From NCBI RefSeq assembly GCF_001466305.1, contig NZ_JWID01000007.1, positions 42,061 to 94,695 on the forward strand: a stretch of DNA of 52,635 nt, written 5' to 3'. Of the stretch, positions 43,120 to 51,693 are shown one piece after another; position 1 is the stretch's first letter; every line of letters begins with the position of its first letter. The position numbers were made by a program, and so were the translations under genes. Source of the DNA: Defluviitalea phaphyphila. Lineage in GTDB: Bacteria; Bacillota; Clostridia; Lachnospirales; Defluviitaleaceae. The notes under the pieces were generated by a model that searched no databases, was not told where the DNA came from, and saw only the letters and a list, made by a program, of their open reading frames with translations.

Positions 43120-44004
43120 TTATTTAAGTAAATTTAAGTTTTTCATTTCTTGTTTTAATAATTCAAGATGGGCATTTTCCATAGAAGTAAGAGGCATTCT
43201 ACAACGTCCTACAGTATATCCCATAAGATTTAAAGCTTCTTTAACAGGGATAGGATTTACTTCAGAAAATAGAGCCTTTATTAGAGGAAGCATTTTTAGT
43301 TGAAGTTTTCTACTTTCTTCTACGTCACCATTTAGATATTTATAAACGATATCATGGGTTTGTTTTGGAGCAACATTAGCAAGAACAGATATAACTCCTT
43401 TACCACCTAAAGAGAGAAGGGGTACTATTTGGTCATCATTTCCTGAATACAAATCCAATCTACCTTCACATAAATTCATTAATTCAGCAACTTGAGAAAT
43501 ATTACCACTAGCTTCTTTTATAGCAACAATAGTATCTATTTTAGATAATTCTGCAGCTGTTTGTGGAGCAATATTTAATCCGGTTCTTGAAGGAACATTA
43601 TATAATATAATAGGTATATCTACTTTTTTTGCAATATAAGTATAATGTTCGATTAATCCTTTTTGAGTAGTTTTATTATAATAAGGAGTAACTAAAAGAC
43701 ATGCATCAACTCCTAATTCTTTAGCTCTTTTTGTTAAAAATACTCCATGCTCTGTATCATTGCTTCCTGTTCCAGCTATAACAGGAACTCTTTTATTTAC
43801 TTTATCCACAGCAAATTTAATACATTCTAAATGATCATGATCATTTAGAGTAGATGCTTCCCCAGTAGTTCCACAAATAATAATACTATCTGTATTATTT
43901 TCAATTTGAAATTCAATAAGTTCTCCTAGAACTTCATAATTTATATCACCATTATCTTTAAAAGGAGTAACTATGGCTACTCCTGAGCCTCGAAAAATTT
44001 CCAT
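43120..44004 (-). CDS. dapA: 4-hydroxy-tetrahydrodipicolinate synthase
   Basis: Condenses pyruvate with aspartate semialdehyde; 294 aa. Visible: GTTGEASTL, VTPYYNKTTQKG, the tyrosine in LYNVPSRTG, and the Schiff-base lysine in IVAIKEASGN; the C-terminus VKEALNLMG. ATG 44013 is in frame but is directly abutting AAAGG; ATG 44004 (MEIFRGSGVAIVTPF) is 9 nt away and is chosen. It follows asd by 18 nt, in the riboswitch-controlled transcript. Confidence 0.96.
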   Translation of the reverse strand: MEIFRGSGVAIVTPFKDNGDINYEVLGELIEFQIENNTDSIIICGTTGEASTLNDHDHLECIKFAVDKVNKRVPVIAGTGSNDTEHGVFLTKRAKELGVDACLLVTPYYNKTTQKGLIEHYTYIAKKVDIPIILYNVPSRTGLNIAPQTAAELSKIDTIVAIKEASGNISQVAELMNLCEGRLDLYSGNDDQIVPLLSLGGKGVISVLANVAPKQTHDIVYKYLNGDVEESRKLQLKMLPLIKALFSEVNPIPVKEALNLMGYTVGRCRMPLTSMENAHLELLKQEMKNLNLLK

Positions 44005-44022
44005 AATACCCATCCTTTCTCA

Positions 44023-45015
44023 TTACATATCTTTAATTAAAAGTTCTGCAATTTGAACAGCATTAGATGCAGCACCTTTTCTAATATTATCAGCTACAAC
44101 CCAAAGATTAATTCCATTATCTACACTTTCATCTCTACGAATTCTTCCCACAAATACTTCATCATGTCCAGTAGCATTAGCAGCTAAAGGATATACATTA
44201 TTAGCTGGGTCATCTTCTACTATTATTCCAGGAGATTTTTTAAGCACTTCTACTAATTCATTTAATTCAAAAGGTTTTTCAAATTCTATATTTATAGATT
44301 CACTATGGCTATTAAATACAGGAACTCTTACAGTAGTTGCAGTAACTTTTAAATCTGGTTTGTGTAAAATTTTACGAGTTTCATTAATCATTTTTATTTC
44401 TTCTTTTGTATAACCGTTTTCAGTGAATACATCAATATGTGGTAAGCAATTATTTGCAATAGGATGAGGGAATTTTTTTGGTGGATTTCCTTTTAAACCT
44501 TCTTCGAGATCACGCCATCCTCCCATACCAGCACCAGAAACTGCTTGATATGTTGAATAAATGACACGTTTAATAGTATAATATTCATCTAGAGGTTTTA
44601 ATGCTACAACAGCTTGAATGGTAGAACAGTTTGGATTAGCAATAATTCCTTTGTTTAATTTGATATCTTCTGGATTCACTTCTGGTACTACAAGAGGAAC
44701 TTCAGGGTCCATTCTCCAAGCAGAACTGTTATCTACAACAATACAACCTTTACTAGCTGCAATAGGTGCAAATTTTAAACTAGTACTTCCACCAGCAGAA
44801 AATAATGCTATATCAATACCACGGTCAAAAGAAGTTTCCGTTAATTCTTCAACTACATATTCTTTTCCTTTAAAAGTTAATTTTGTTCCAGCAGACCTAG
44901 CAGAAGCAAAAAGATAAAAATTTTCAATAGGGAGATTCTTTTCTTCTAATACTTTTAAGAAAGTTCTTCCTACCATGCCAGTAGCTCCAACAACAGCTAA
45001 ATTAATTTTTTTCAT
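44023..45015 (-). CDS. asd: aspartate-semialdehyde dehydrogenase
   Basis: Reduces aspartyl phosphate to aspartate semialdehyde; 330 aa. NADP motif VVGATGMVGRTFLKVLEE; catalytic cysteine in NPNCSTIQ; SGAGMGGWRDL substrate loop; C-terminal FVGRIRRDES. AAAGGAGG precedes the ATG. It is the first gene after the lysine riboswitch, so the branch that makes lysine and DAP from aspartate is controlled by lysine. Confidence 0.96.
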   Translation of the reverse strand: MKKINLAVVGATGMVGRTFLKVLEEKNLPIENFYLFASARSAGTKLTFKGKEYVVEELTETSFDRGIDIALFSAGGSTSLKFAPIAASKGCIVVDNSSAWRMDPEVPLVVPEVNPEDIKLNKGIIANPNCSTIQAVVALKPLDEYYTIKRVIYSTYQAVSGAGMGGWRDLEEGLKGNPPKKFPHPIANNCLPHIDVFTENGYTKEEIKMINETRKILHKPDLKVTATTVRVPVFNSHSESINIEFEKPFELNELVEVLKKSPGIIVEDDPANNVYPLAANATGHDEVFVGRIRRDESVDNGINLWVVADNIRKGAASNAVQIAELLIKDM

Positions 45016-45076
45016 TTAAAATCCTCCTTTAATATTAGTTATTTTAATTATACTATTTATTAAGTTTTTTGATAAT

Positions 45077-45101
45077 AAAAAAGTTGGCATAAGCCAACTG
45101 T
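45077..45101 (-). terminator. riboswitch-controlled terminator
   Basis: On the minus strand CAGTTGGCTTATGCCAACTT followed by TTTTATTATC: the intrinsic terminator of the lysine riboswitch expression platform, 60 nt before asd. Confidence 0.88.
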
Positions 45102-45132
45102 AAACATGATTTCATACAATAAATCATTAAAC

Positions 45133-45298
45133 AGATAGCTCTCCATCAAAAATGATGACAGTCATACAGCTATTAACTGCACAATCAGGATAAAAAAATG
45201 TAGGTTTTTTTATCCTTCGGCATTTTTTCCTTTCTATATACTTCAACTGTGCCTACACACATCCGTATATATACTCTTAAAAAATGCACCTCTATCTT
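45133..45298 (-). promoter_or_regulatory. lysine riboswitch (L box) of asd-dapA-dapB
   Basis: Read on the minus strand the leader opens with AGATAGAGGTGC (45286-45297), closes with GGAGAGCTATCT (45133-45144), and has ACTGTCATC...GATGGAGAG just inside. AGATAG and CTATCT pair to form P1, and the ends are the conserved edges of the L-box aptamer. The downstream terminator gives an OFF switch with lysine. Confidence 0.92.
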
Positions 45299-45328
45299 GT
45301 AAGGGTAATTTAATATGAAGTTTTATAT

Positions 45329-45357
45329 ATAATATCATTCAATTAAAAGTATGTCAA
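45329..45357 (-). promoter_or_regulatory. sigma-A promoter of the lysine operon
   Basis: On the minus strand TTGACA, 17 nt, TATTAT; the start of transcription would lie about 25 nt before the L-box. Confidence 0.85.
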
Positions 45358-45397
45358 ATATATTATGAAATATAAAAAAAATATTTTGATAATGTAA

Positions 45398-45430
45398 TGT
45401 ATATTTTATTATTTTATAATACATACTTTA
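45398..45430 (+). promoter_or_regulatory. sigma-G-like promoter of the SASP gene
   Basis: TGTATA, 18 nt, CATACTTTA fits the forespore sigma-G consensus (GnATR, 17-18 nt, CATnnTA) and lies 18 nt before the start codon of the spore protein. Confidence 0.65.
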
Positions 45431-45448
45431 AATGTGAGGAGTGATAGA

Positions 45449-45655
45449 ATGAATAAGGAAGAAAAACAAAAGAAAAAAAATAAGCCGATGACAGAAGATG
45501 AAAAGCTGAAATATGAAATAGCTTCTGAACTTGGATTATTAGAAAAAGTAAAACAAGGTGGTTGGAAATCTTTAACTGCAAAGGAAACAGGTCGTATAGG
45601 GGGTCTTATGACTAAACGAAAAAAAGAAATAATGAAAAAGCAGGCTCAGAACTAA
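45449..45655 (+). CDS. small acid-soluble spore protein, alpha/beta-type, divergent
   Basis: DNA-binding protein of the dormant spore. The 68-aa product has KYEIASELGLLEKV, which is the K-x-E-I-A-x-E-L-G signature with the germination-protease region, followed by GGWKSLTAKETGRIGGLMTKR, which corresponds to the second helix G-G-x-x-T-K-R. The N-terminus is unusually Lys/Glu-rich (KEEKQKKKNKPM). GTG 45434 is in frame, but GAGGAG lies 7 nt before ATG 45449. Own promoter and own terminator. Compared with canonical SASPs the linker between the helices is altered, so it belongs to the divergent clostridial type. Confidence 0.82.
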   Translation: MNKEEKQKKKNKPMTEDEKLKYEIASELGLLEKVKQGGWKSLTAKETGRIGGLMTKRKKEIMKKQAQN

Positions 45656-45676
45656 TCTGAGCCTGTTGCATTTTTT
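45641..45676 (+). terminator. terminator of the SASP gene
   Basis: CAGGCTCAGA actaa TCTGAGCCTG followed by TTGCATTTTTT; its 5' arm encodes the last residues of the SASP. Confidence 0.88.
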
Positions 45677-45780
45677 AAAAAATATTTCTATAATGGATAC
45701 GACGGTTTATGTCGTTTATGTGATTATATTGTCAAGATATAAAGTTAAGTTTTTTTGTAGATAAAAAAGTAGGTGAGAAA

Positions 45781-46542
45781 TTGGAGTCTTATAAAAACTT
45801 CGCACAAGTATATGATTTATTTATGAAAGAAGTTCCTTATGAAGAATGGGTAAAATATATAGAAAAGATTTTGAAAAAATTTAACTGCAAGCCTAAGTTA
45901 ATGGTAGAACTTGGTTGTGGAACAGGAACAATTACAACGCTTTTTGCTAAAAAAGGAATTGAAATGATAGGAATTGATTCCTCAGAAAACATGTTAGCTA
46001 TAGCAAAAGAAAAAGCCATAAAAAATAATTTAGATATTTTGTATTTATTACAAGATATGAGAGAATTTGAGTTATATGGAACAGTGGATTGTATTATAAG
46101 TATATGTGATAGTTTAAATTATATATTAGAAGAAGAAGAAGTATTACAAACTTTTAAATGGGTAAATAATTATTTAAATCCTAAAGGTCTTTTTATTTTT
46201 GATTTAAATACTGAGTATAAATATAAATATATTTTAGGAGAAAATACTTTTGCTGAGAATACAAAAGAAGCTTCTTATATATGGGAAAATTTTTATAGTG
46301 AAGAAGAAAAAATAAATGAATATAGACTTACTTTGTTTATAAAAGATAAGGAAAAAAATTATTATAATAAATTTGAAGAACTTCATTATGAAAAAATGTA
46401 TTCTATAGAAACAATAACTAATTTATTAAAACAAGCGGGAATGGAAGTTTTAGCTGTATATGATGCATATTCTTTTGAAAAACCAAAAAAAGACAGTGAA
46501 AGAGTTTATTTTGTAGCTAGAGAAAAAGGTAAAAAATCTTAA
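45781..46542 (+). CDS. class I SAM-dependent methyltransferase, TTG start
   Basis: A 253-aa methyltransferase with motif I VELGCGTGTITTLFA, motif II IGIDSSENML, and DCIISICDSLNYI in place of motif IV. The N-terminal YKNFAQVYDLFMKEVPYEEWV is characteristic of a group of uncharacterised Firmicute methyltransferases (YqeM-like). The start TTG 45781 is preceded by AGGTGAG; no ATG fits. hslO follows by 14 nt, so the two are likely one operon. The substrate is unknown. Confidence 0.8.
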   Translation: MESYKNFAQVYDLFMKEVPYEEWVKYIEKILKKFNCKPKLMVELGCGTGTITTLFAKKGIEMIGIDSSENMLAIAKEKAIKNNLDILYLLQDMREFELYGTVDCIISICDSLNYILEEEEVLQTFKWVNNYLNPKGLFIFDLNTEYKYKYILGENTFAENTKEASYIWENFYSEEEKINEYRLTLFIKDKEKNYYNKFEELHYEKMYSIETITNLLKQAGMEVLAVYDAYSFEKPKKDSERVYFVAREKGKKS

Positions 46543-46556
46543 TTTAGGAGGAAATT

Positions 46557-47438
46557 ATGGAAGATTATATTGTTCGTATAACTGATAAAAAAAAACAAGT
46601 TAGAGCTTTTGGAGCTATAACTACTAATTTAGTAGAAGAGGCAAGAAAAATTCATAAAACTACTCCGGTTGTATCAGCAGCCTTAGGAAGACTTATGACT
46701 GCTTCTGGAATGATGGGACAAATGTTAAAAGGAGAAAATGACATTATAACTTTACAAATTAAAGGAAATGGACCATTAAAGGGAATGATAGTTACAGCCG
46801 ATATAAAAGGTAACATAAAAGGATATCCCTATAATCCCATAGTTGATATTCCTTTAAATAGTAAAGGAAAATTAGATGTTAAAGGAGCTATAGGAGAAGG
46901 GAAACTTATAGTTATTAAAGATTTAGGGCTTAAAGAACCTTATATAGGTCAAACAAATTTAATTTCAGGAGAGATTGCAGAAGATATTACTTATTATTTT
47001 GCTAATTCAGAACAAATTCCATCAGCTGTTGCACTTGGTGTTTTAGTGGATAGAGATTATTCCATAAAACAGGCAGGAGGATTTATTATACAAATTTTAC
47101 CAGAAGCAGAAGAAGAGACTATAAGCAAATTAGAAGAAAACCTTAAAAATATTACTTCAATTACTCATCTTTTAGAAGAAGGGAAAAAACCAGAAGATAT
47201 TCTCAAATTTTTGTTAGAAGATATAATAATATTAGATAAAGTACCTGTACATTTTAATTGTAATTGTTCAAGAGAAAGAGTAGAAAAAGCTCTAATTAGT
47301 ATTGGATTAAAAGATTTGAAGAAAATATTAGAAGAAGATAAAAAAGCTGAACTTAAATGCCATTTTTGTAATAAAAAATATATGTTTGATGAAGTAGACC
47401 TTAAAAAAATAATAAATAGATTGTCAGGGACAATGTAA
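46557..47438 (+). CDS. hslO: redox-regulated chaperone Hsp33
   Basis: ATP-independent holdase activated by disulfide formation. The 293-aa protein has GRLMTASGMMGQMLKG and the Gly-rich core typical of Hsp33, and the C-terminal zinc redox switch with CNCSRERV (CxC) and CHFCNKKYMF (CxxC). TTTAGGAGG precedes the ATG. It lies downstream of the methyltransferase, with a 14-nt gap. No terminator follows clearly. Confidence 0.95.
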   Translation: MEDYIVRITDKKKQVRAFGAITTNLVEEARKIHKTTPVVSAALGRLMTASGMMGQMLKGENDIITLQIKGNGPLKGMIVTADIKGNIKGYPYNPIVDIPLNSKGKLDVKGAIGEGKLIVIKDLGLKEPYIGQTNLISGEIAEDITYYFANSEQIPSAVALGVLVDRDYSIKQAGGFIIQILPEAEEETISKLEENLKNITSITHLLEEGKKPEDILKFLLEDIIILDKVPVHFNCNCSRERVEKALISIGLKDLKKILEEDKKAELKCHFCNKKYMFDEVDLKKIINRLSGTM

Positions 47439-47524
47439 CCATTTTTTAAAAATGCATATATTATAAATGATAGAGAATTTCTACTTAGGTGGGTAGTAAT
47501 TTATATGAAAGCGAGTGACTATAT

Positions 47525-48433
47525 ATGATAGTACTTACTATAGGAGCGATGAAAAATATAAAAAAAATTAAGGAATATATTGATTTAGAATTTCAAAAAA
47601 TAACACCTAAAATTTTAATTCCCACCTGTACTATTTCAAAAAGAGGGAATATTAGTTTTTTATATTATAAGATAAATGACGATATTTTAGCTAAAAACTA
47701 TAATTTTTTCTTTAGTGATGCATTTAAATTATATGCTAGTAGTGCTCTGGCAAATTTAATTTTAGAAATTACTCGTTTTGATATTATAAGAGATATATTA
47801 CAAAATAAATTTTCTAAATATTCATCTTCTGAACATAATAAATTAGTAAATACTATTAGAGAATTTTTCTATAGTAAAATTAATGATAATAATAAATCAT
47901 ATTTAAATTATTCTTATAGAAAAGAAATTTTAGATAGTTTAATGGATTTTTTTGAAGAGAGTAATGAATTTTTATTGGAAGGATTTATTCAATTTCGTTT
48001 AAAAGAATATAAAAAACATTTAGAAGAAGTGGTTTTATATATAGTTAAAGAATATGAAACTCAAAAAGAATATAAAGAATTTATAAATCTTTTAAAATAT
48101 TTTGTAGATGAACAAGAAGTAAAAGAAGAAATAATTCATATTATAGGAACAAAAGATGGGAATTTTAAAATATATAACAAAGATAAAAAAGATATAACCG
48201 AGAAATGCAAAGAAGAGTTTATACAAGATTTTAATATTAAAGATATAAATTACGATGATTTATTAGTTAGTACTCTTATTACTACTACTCCTAAACAAAT
48301 AGTTATTCATAATTATAATTTGATAAAAAACAAAGCACTTATAGAAACTATTAGTAATATTTTTCAAGATAGAGTAAAACTTTGTTCGGAATGTGAATTT
48401 TGTTTATATTTTAATAGTATTATTGACAAGTAA
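47525..48433 (+). CDS. ytxC: YtxC-like sporulation protein
   Basis: A 302-aa protein with the features of the putative sporulation protein YtxC: ITRFDIIRDIL, DFFEESNEFLLEGFIQFRLKEYK, and the C-terminal LITTTPKQIVIHN followed by a Cys motif (CSECEFC). It is found upstream of thrS in many spore-formers, as here. The ribosome site is weak (AAAGCGAGTG). The thrS promoter -35 overlaps its stop codon. Role unknown beyond the link to sporulation. Confidence 0.8.
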   Translation: MIVLTIGAMKNIKKIKEYIDLEFQKITPKILIPTCTISKRGNISFLYYKINDDILAKNYNFFFSDAFKLYASSALANLILEITRFDIIRDILQNKFSKYSSSEHNKLVNTIREFFYSKINDNNKSYLNYSYRKEILDSLMDFFEESNEFLLEGFIQFRLKEYKKHLEEVVLYIVKEYETQKEYKEFINLLKYFVDEQEVKEEIIHIIGTKDGNFKIYNKDKKDITEKCKEEFIQDFNIKDINYDDLLVSTLITTTPKQIVIHNYNLIKNKALIETISNIFQDRVKLCSECEFCLYFNSIIDK

Positions 48434-48450
48434 TAATAAAATGATATAAT
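48423..48450 (+). promoter_or_regulatory. sigma-A promoter of thrS
   Basis: TTGACA, 16 nt, TATAAT, overlapping the end of ytxC and about 20 nt before the T-box leader. Confidence 0.8.
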
Positions 48451-48469
48451 GTTATAAATTAGTATAGGA

Positions 48470-48702
48470 TGCTTAAAACGATGAAGAGAAGAGTAGTCAA
48501 ACAGAAGTTTACAGAGAGAAGATACAAAGCTGAGAGTATCTTTAAATGGAGTTTGATGAAGACCACCTCTAAGTGACCTTAATAGGGTTCGGTGATTCCG
48601 TTATAATCATTTAAAGTGGTTTCCGATGAAACAATAAGGGTGGAACCGCGGGAGAATTATGCTCTCGTCCCTTTTCTGAATGAAAGAGGCGAGAGTTTTT
48701 TG
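48470..48702 (+). ncRNA. T-box leader of thrS
   Basis: The leader contains the T-box core AAGGGTGGAACCGCGG (48636-48651), upstream AGAGAG and GCTGAGAG motifs of stem I, and a downstream terminator (CTCTCGTCC... GGCGAGAG followed by T6). The threonine codon ACC in GATGAAGACCACC (about 48561) is in the right place for the specifier. Uncharged tRNA-Thr would prevent termination and raise thrS expression. Confidence 0.92.
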
Positions 48703-48749
48703 TATGTATAATTAAATCTTATATTATTATAAATGAAAGGAGAAAAGAA

Positions 48750-50657
48750 ATGGTAAAAATTAAATTAAAAGATGGGTCTATAAAAGAATATGAATCAGGA
48801 ATATCTGTAATTGATGTTGCAAAAGATTTAAGTGAAGGTTTAGCAAGGGTAGCTTGTGCAGGATTAATTAATGGAGAAGTAGTTGATATTAGAACTCCTA
48901 TTAAGGAAGATTGTGAATTAAGTATTTTAACATTTAATGATGAAAAGGGGAAAGAAGCTTTTCGCCATACAACATCCCATATACTAGCACAAGCTGTAAA
49001 AAGGTTGTTTCCTAATGTAAAATTAGCTATAGGACCTGCTATACAAGATGGATTTTATTATGATTTTGACACAGAACAAGCTTTTACTCCAGAAGATTTA
49101 GAAAAAATAGAAAAAGAAATGAAGAAAATTGTAAAAGAAAATTTAAAAATAGAAAGATTTGAACTTCCAAGAAGTGAAGCTATTAAATTGATGGAAGAAA
49201 AAGGAGAAGATTATAAAGTAGAGTTAATAAAAGATCTTCCGGAGGATGCTACAATTTCTTTTTATAAGCAGGGAGAATTTGTTGATTTATGTGCAGGTCC
49301 TCATCTTATGTCTACAAAACCTGTAAAAGCTTTTAAACTTTTGTCAGTAGCAGGGGCTTATTGGAGAGGAAATGAGAATAATAAAATGCTTTCTAGAATT
49401 TATGGAACTTCTTTTACAAAGAAAGCAGACCTTGATGAATATCTTAATAAATTAGAAGAAGCAAAGAAAAGGGATCATAGAAAATTAGGAAAGGAATTAG
49501 AACTTTTCGCATTAATGGAAGAAGGTCCAGGATTTCCGTTTTTCTTACCAAAAGGAATGGAACTTAGAAATACATTAATAGATTATTGGAGAGAAAAACA
49601 TAAAAAAGCCGGATATCAAGAAATTAGCACTCCTATTATTTTAAATCAAGATTTATGGCATAGATCTGGACATTGGGATCATTATAAAGATAATATGTAC
49701 GTAACAAAGATTGATGGATTGGATTTTGCTGTAAAACCAATGAATTGTCCAGGAGGAATGTTAGTTTATAAAACTAAGATGCATTCCTATAGAGATTTAC
49801 CTATAAGAATGGCAGAACTTGGATTAGTACACCGTCATGAGTTATCTGGAGCACTGCATGGGCTTATGAGAGTGCGTAATTTTACTCAGGATGATGCTCA
49901 TATATTTATGCTTCCAGAGCAAATTAAGGATGAAATAAAGAGAGTAATAGATCTTATAGATGAATTTTATACAGTATTTGGTTTTAAATATCATGTAGAA
50001 CTTTCAACAAGACCTGAAGATAGTATGGGAAGTGATGAAGATTGGGAAAGAGCAACTAATGCTTTAAGAGAAGTATTAGAAGAGAAGGGATATGATTATA
50101 TAGTTAATGAAGGAGATGGAGCATTTTACGGTCCTAAAATAGATTTTCATTTAGAAGATTGTTTAGGAAGAACATGGCAATGTGGAACTATTCAATTAGA
50201 TTTTCAGATGCCAGAACGTTTTGATTTAGTTTATATTGGACAAGATGGAGAAAAACATCGTCCAGTTATGATTCATAGGGTAGTATTTGGAAGTATTGAA
50301 AGATTTATAGGAATATTAATAGAACATTTTGCAGGAGCTTTTCCAACATGGCTATCCCCGGTACAAGTAAAAGTTCTGCCTATTTCAGAAAAATATCATG
50401 ATTATTCTCAAAAAGTAGTAAATAAATTAAAAGAAGAAGGAATAAAAGTTGAAGTGGACTATAGATCTGAAAAAATAGGTTATAAAATTCGTGAAGCAAG
50501 GCTTCAGCGAATACCATATATGCTTATAATAGGACAAAAAGAAGAAGAAGAAAATAAAGTATCTGTTAGGAGCCGAAAAGGAGATGAAGGAGCAAAAGAT
50601 CTATCAGAATTTATTAAAAGAATAAAAGAAGAAATTTTATTGAAAAAAAAGGATTAA
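48750..50657 (+). CDS. thrS: threonyl-tRNA synthetase
   Basis: Class II synthetase of 635 aa. N-terminal TGS domain (residues 1-60), second editing domain with HTTSHILAQAVKRLFP (HxxxH), and the catalytic core with MNCPGGMLVYK (zinc Cys), RMAELGLVHRHELSG, and QCGTIQLDFQMPERFDL; the C-terminal 100 aa form the anticodon-binding domain. AAAGGAG precedes the ATG. It is preceded by a T-box and closed before the infC promoter by a short AT gap without a clear hairpin. Confidence 0.96.
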   Translation: MVKIKLKDGSIKEYESGISVIDVAKDLSEGLARVACAGLINGEVVDIRTPIKEDCELSILTFNDEKGKEAFRHTTSHILAQAVKRLFPNVKLAIGPAIQDGFYYDFDTEQAFTPEDLEKIEKEMKKIVKENLKIERFELPRSEAIKLMEEKGEDYKVELIKDLPEDATISFYKQGEFVDLCAGPHLMSTKPVKAFKLLSVAGAYWRGNENNKMLSRIYGTSFTKKADLDEYLNKLEEAKKRDHRKLGKELELFALMEEGPGFPFFLPKGMELRNTLIDYWREKHKKAGYQEISTPIILNQDLWHRSGHWDHYKDNMYVTKIDGLDFAVKPMNCPGGMLVYKTKMHSYRDLPIRMAELGLVHRHELSGALHGLMRVRNFTQDDAHIFMLPEQIKDEIKRVIDLIDEFYTVFGFKYHVELSTRPEDSMGSDEDWERATNALREVLEEKGYDYIVNEGDGAFYGPKIDFHLEDCLGRTWQCGTIQLDFQMPERFDLVYIGQDGEKHRPVMIHRVVFGSIERFIGILIEHFAGAFPTWLSPVQVKVLPISEKYHDYSQKVVNKLKEEGIKVEVDYRSEKIGYKIREARLQRIPYMLIIGQKEEEENKVSVRSRKGDEGAKDLSEFIKRIKEEILLKKKD

Positions 50658-50670
50658 TATTAATAAAGTA

Positions 50671-50699
50671 TTGACAAATAAAAAAAACAATGCTATATT
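50671..50699 (+). promoter_or_regulatory. sigma-A promoter of infC-rpmI-rplT
   Basis: TTGACA, 17 nt, TATATT; the transcript would start near 50706 and carry a 200-nt leader. Confidence 0.85.
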
Positions 50700-50719
50700 T
50701 ATATAAGTTAATTAGTAAT

Positions 50720-50860
50720 AGTTTGTCAGTAAGAAGAAACATCCGTTTCTCACCTTGCGCAGTAGTGTCGACAAGGTTAATACATGTTTATTAGGAGCAG
50801 TATTAAGGGTCATTTATGCTCTTTTCCTATGTATTGAAGCGGATAGATTCTATCCGCTTT
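50720..50860 (+). promoter_or_regulatory. structured infC leader, probable ribosomal protein L20 leader
   Basis: The leader folds into ACCTTG...CAAGGT, AATACAT...ATGTATT, and an inner AGGAGCA...TGCTC stem, and ends in a terminator AAGCGGATAGA ttc TATCCGCTTT followed by ATTT (50837-50860). A segment ATCCGTTTC (50741-50749) can pair with GAAGCGGAT (50836-50844), the 5' arm of the terminator, giving an antiterminator. The operon content (infC-rpmI-rplT) fits autoregulation by L20 as in other Firmicutes. The Rfam assignment is from memory. Confidence 0.7.
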
Positions 50861-50909
50861 ATTTAATTCAAATAATTAATATTTTAATATTATTAGGAGG
50901 TGCTCGGTT

Positions 50910-51419
50910 ATTAACGAGTTAATGATTAATGAGCAAATTAGGGACAAAGAAATAAGACTTATTGATGTGGATGGGAGTCAAATAGGAATTGTTTCTGCGA
51001 AAGAAGCCCAAAAGTTAGCTAATGAAAGGAATCTTGATTTAGTTAAAATTGCACCTAAGGCTAATCCACCGGTTTGTAGAATTATGGATTATGGAAAGTA
51101 CAAATTTGATTTAGCTAAGAAAGAAAAGGAAGCACGTAAAAAGCAAAAGGTTATAAATGTAAAAGAAGTACGTTTATCCCCTAATATTGAGAAACATGAT
51201 TTAGAAGTTAAGATAAAAAATGCTATTAAATTTTTAAAAGCTGGAAATAAGGTAAAGGTATCTGTAAGATTTAGAGGAAGAGAAATGGCTCATACACAAA
51301 AAGGAAATGAGATTTTAGAAAATTTCGCAAAAGCAGTTTCAGAATTTGGGGATATTGAAAAGAAACCTAAAATGGAAGGTAAAAGCATGATAATAACCGT
51401 TACACCAAAAAAAATGTAA
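50910..51419 (+). CDS. infC: translation initiation factor IF-3, AUU start
   Basis: IF-3 is 169 aa here. The N-domain has [21 protein letters not shown], and the C-domain [18 protein letters not shown] and [13 protein letters not shown], both hallmarks. The first ATG, 50922, lies 21 nt from AGGAGG, too far. ATT 50910 is in frame, 9 nt from AGGAGG, and adds the residues INEL. AUU starts are known for infC in E. coli and in Geobacillus and serve self-control by IF-3, so the start is set at 50910. First gene of the operon, with rpmI 43 nt after it. Confidence 0.92.
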   Translation: MNELMINEQIRDKEIRLIDVDGSQIGIVSAKEAQKLANERNLDLVKIAPKANPPVCRIMDYGKYKFDLAKKEKEARKKQKVINVKEVRLSPNIEKHDLEVKIKNAIKFLKAGNKVKVSVRFRGREMAHTQKGNEILENFAKAVSEFGDIEKKPKMEGKSMIITVTPKKM

Positions 51420-51462
51420 CGTATATTATATACAAACATTAATAAAGGAGGAACTATTAACA

Positions 51463-51660
51463 ATGCCTAAGTTAAAAACACATAAAGGAGCAGCAAAACG
51501 CTTTAAAGTTACAGGAACAGGAAAATTAAAAAGATCAAAAGCTTATAAAAGTCATATTTTAACTAAAAAGACTGCAAAAAGAAAAAGAAATCTTAGACAA
51601 GCAGGTTTAGTTGATAATACAAATGAAAAACAAATCAAAAAATTATTACCATATTTATAA
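51463..51660 (+). CDS. rpmI: 50S ribosomal protein L35
   Basis: A 65-aa basic protein with the family pattern [20 protein letters not shown], then [24 protein letters not shown] precedes the ATG. It sits between infC and rplT, the constant bacterial order. Confidence 0.97.
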   Translation: MPKLKTHKGAAKRFKVTGTGKLKRSKAYKSHILTKKTAKRKRNLRQAGLVDNTNEKQIKKLLPYL

Positions 51661-51693
51661 TAAAGATTACTGAAAGAATAGGAGGTTTAAGAT

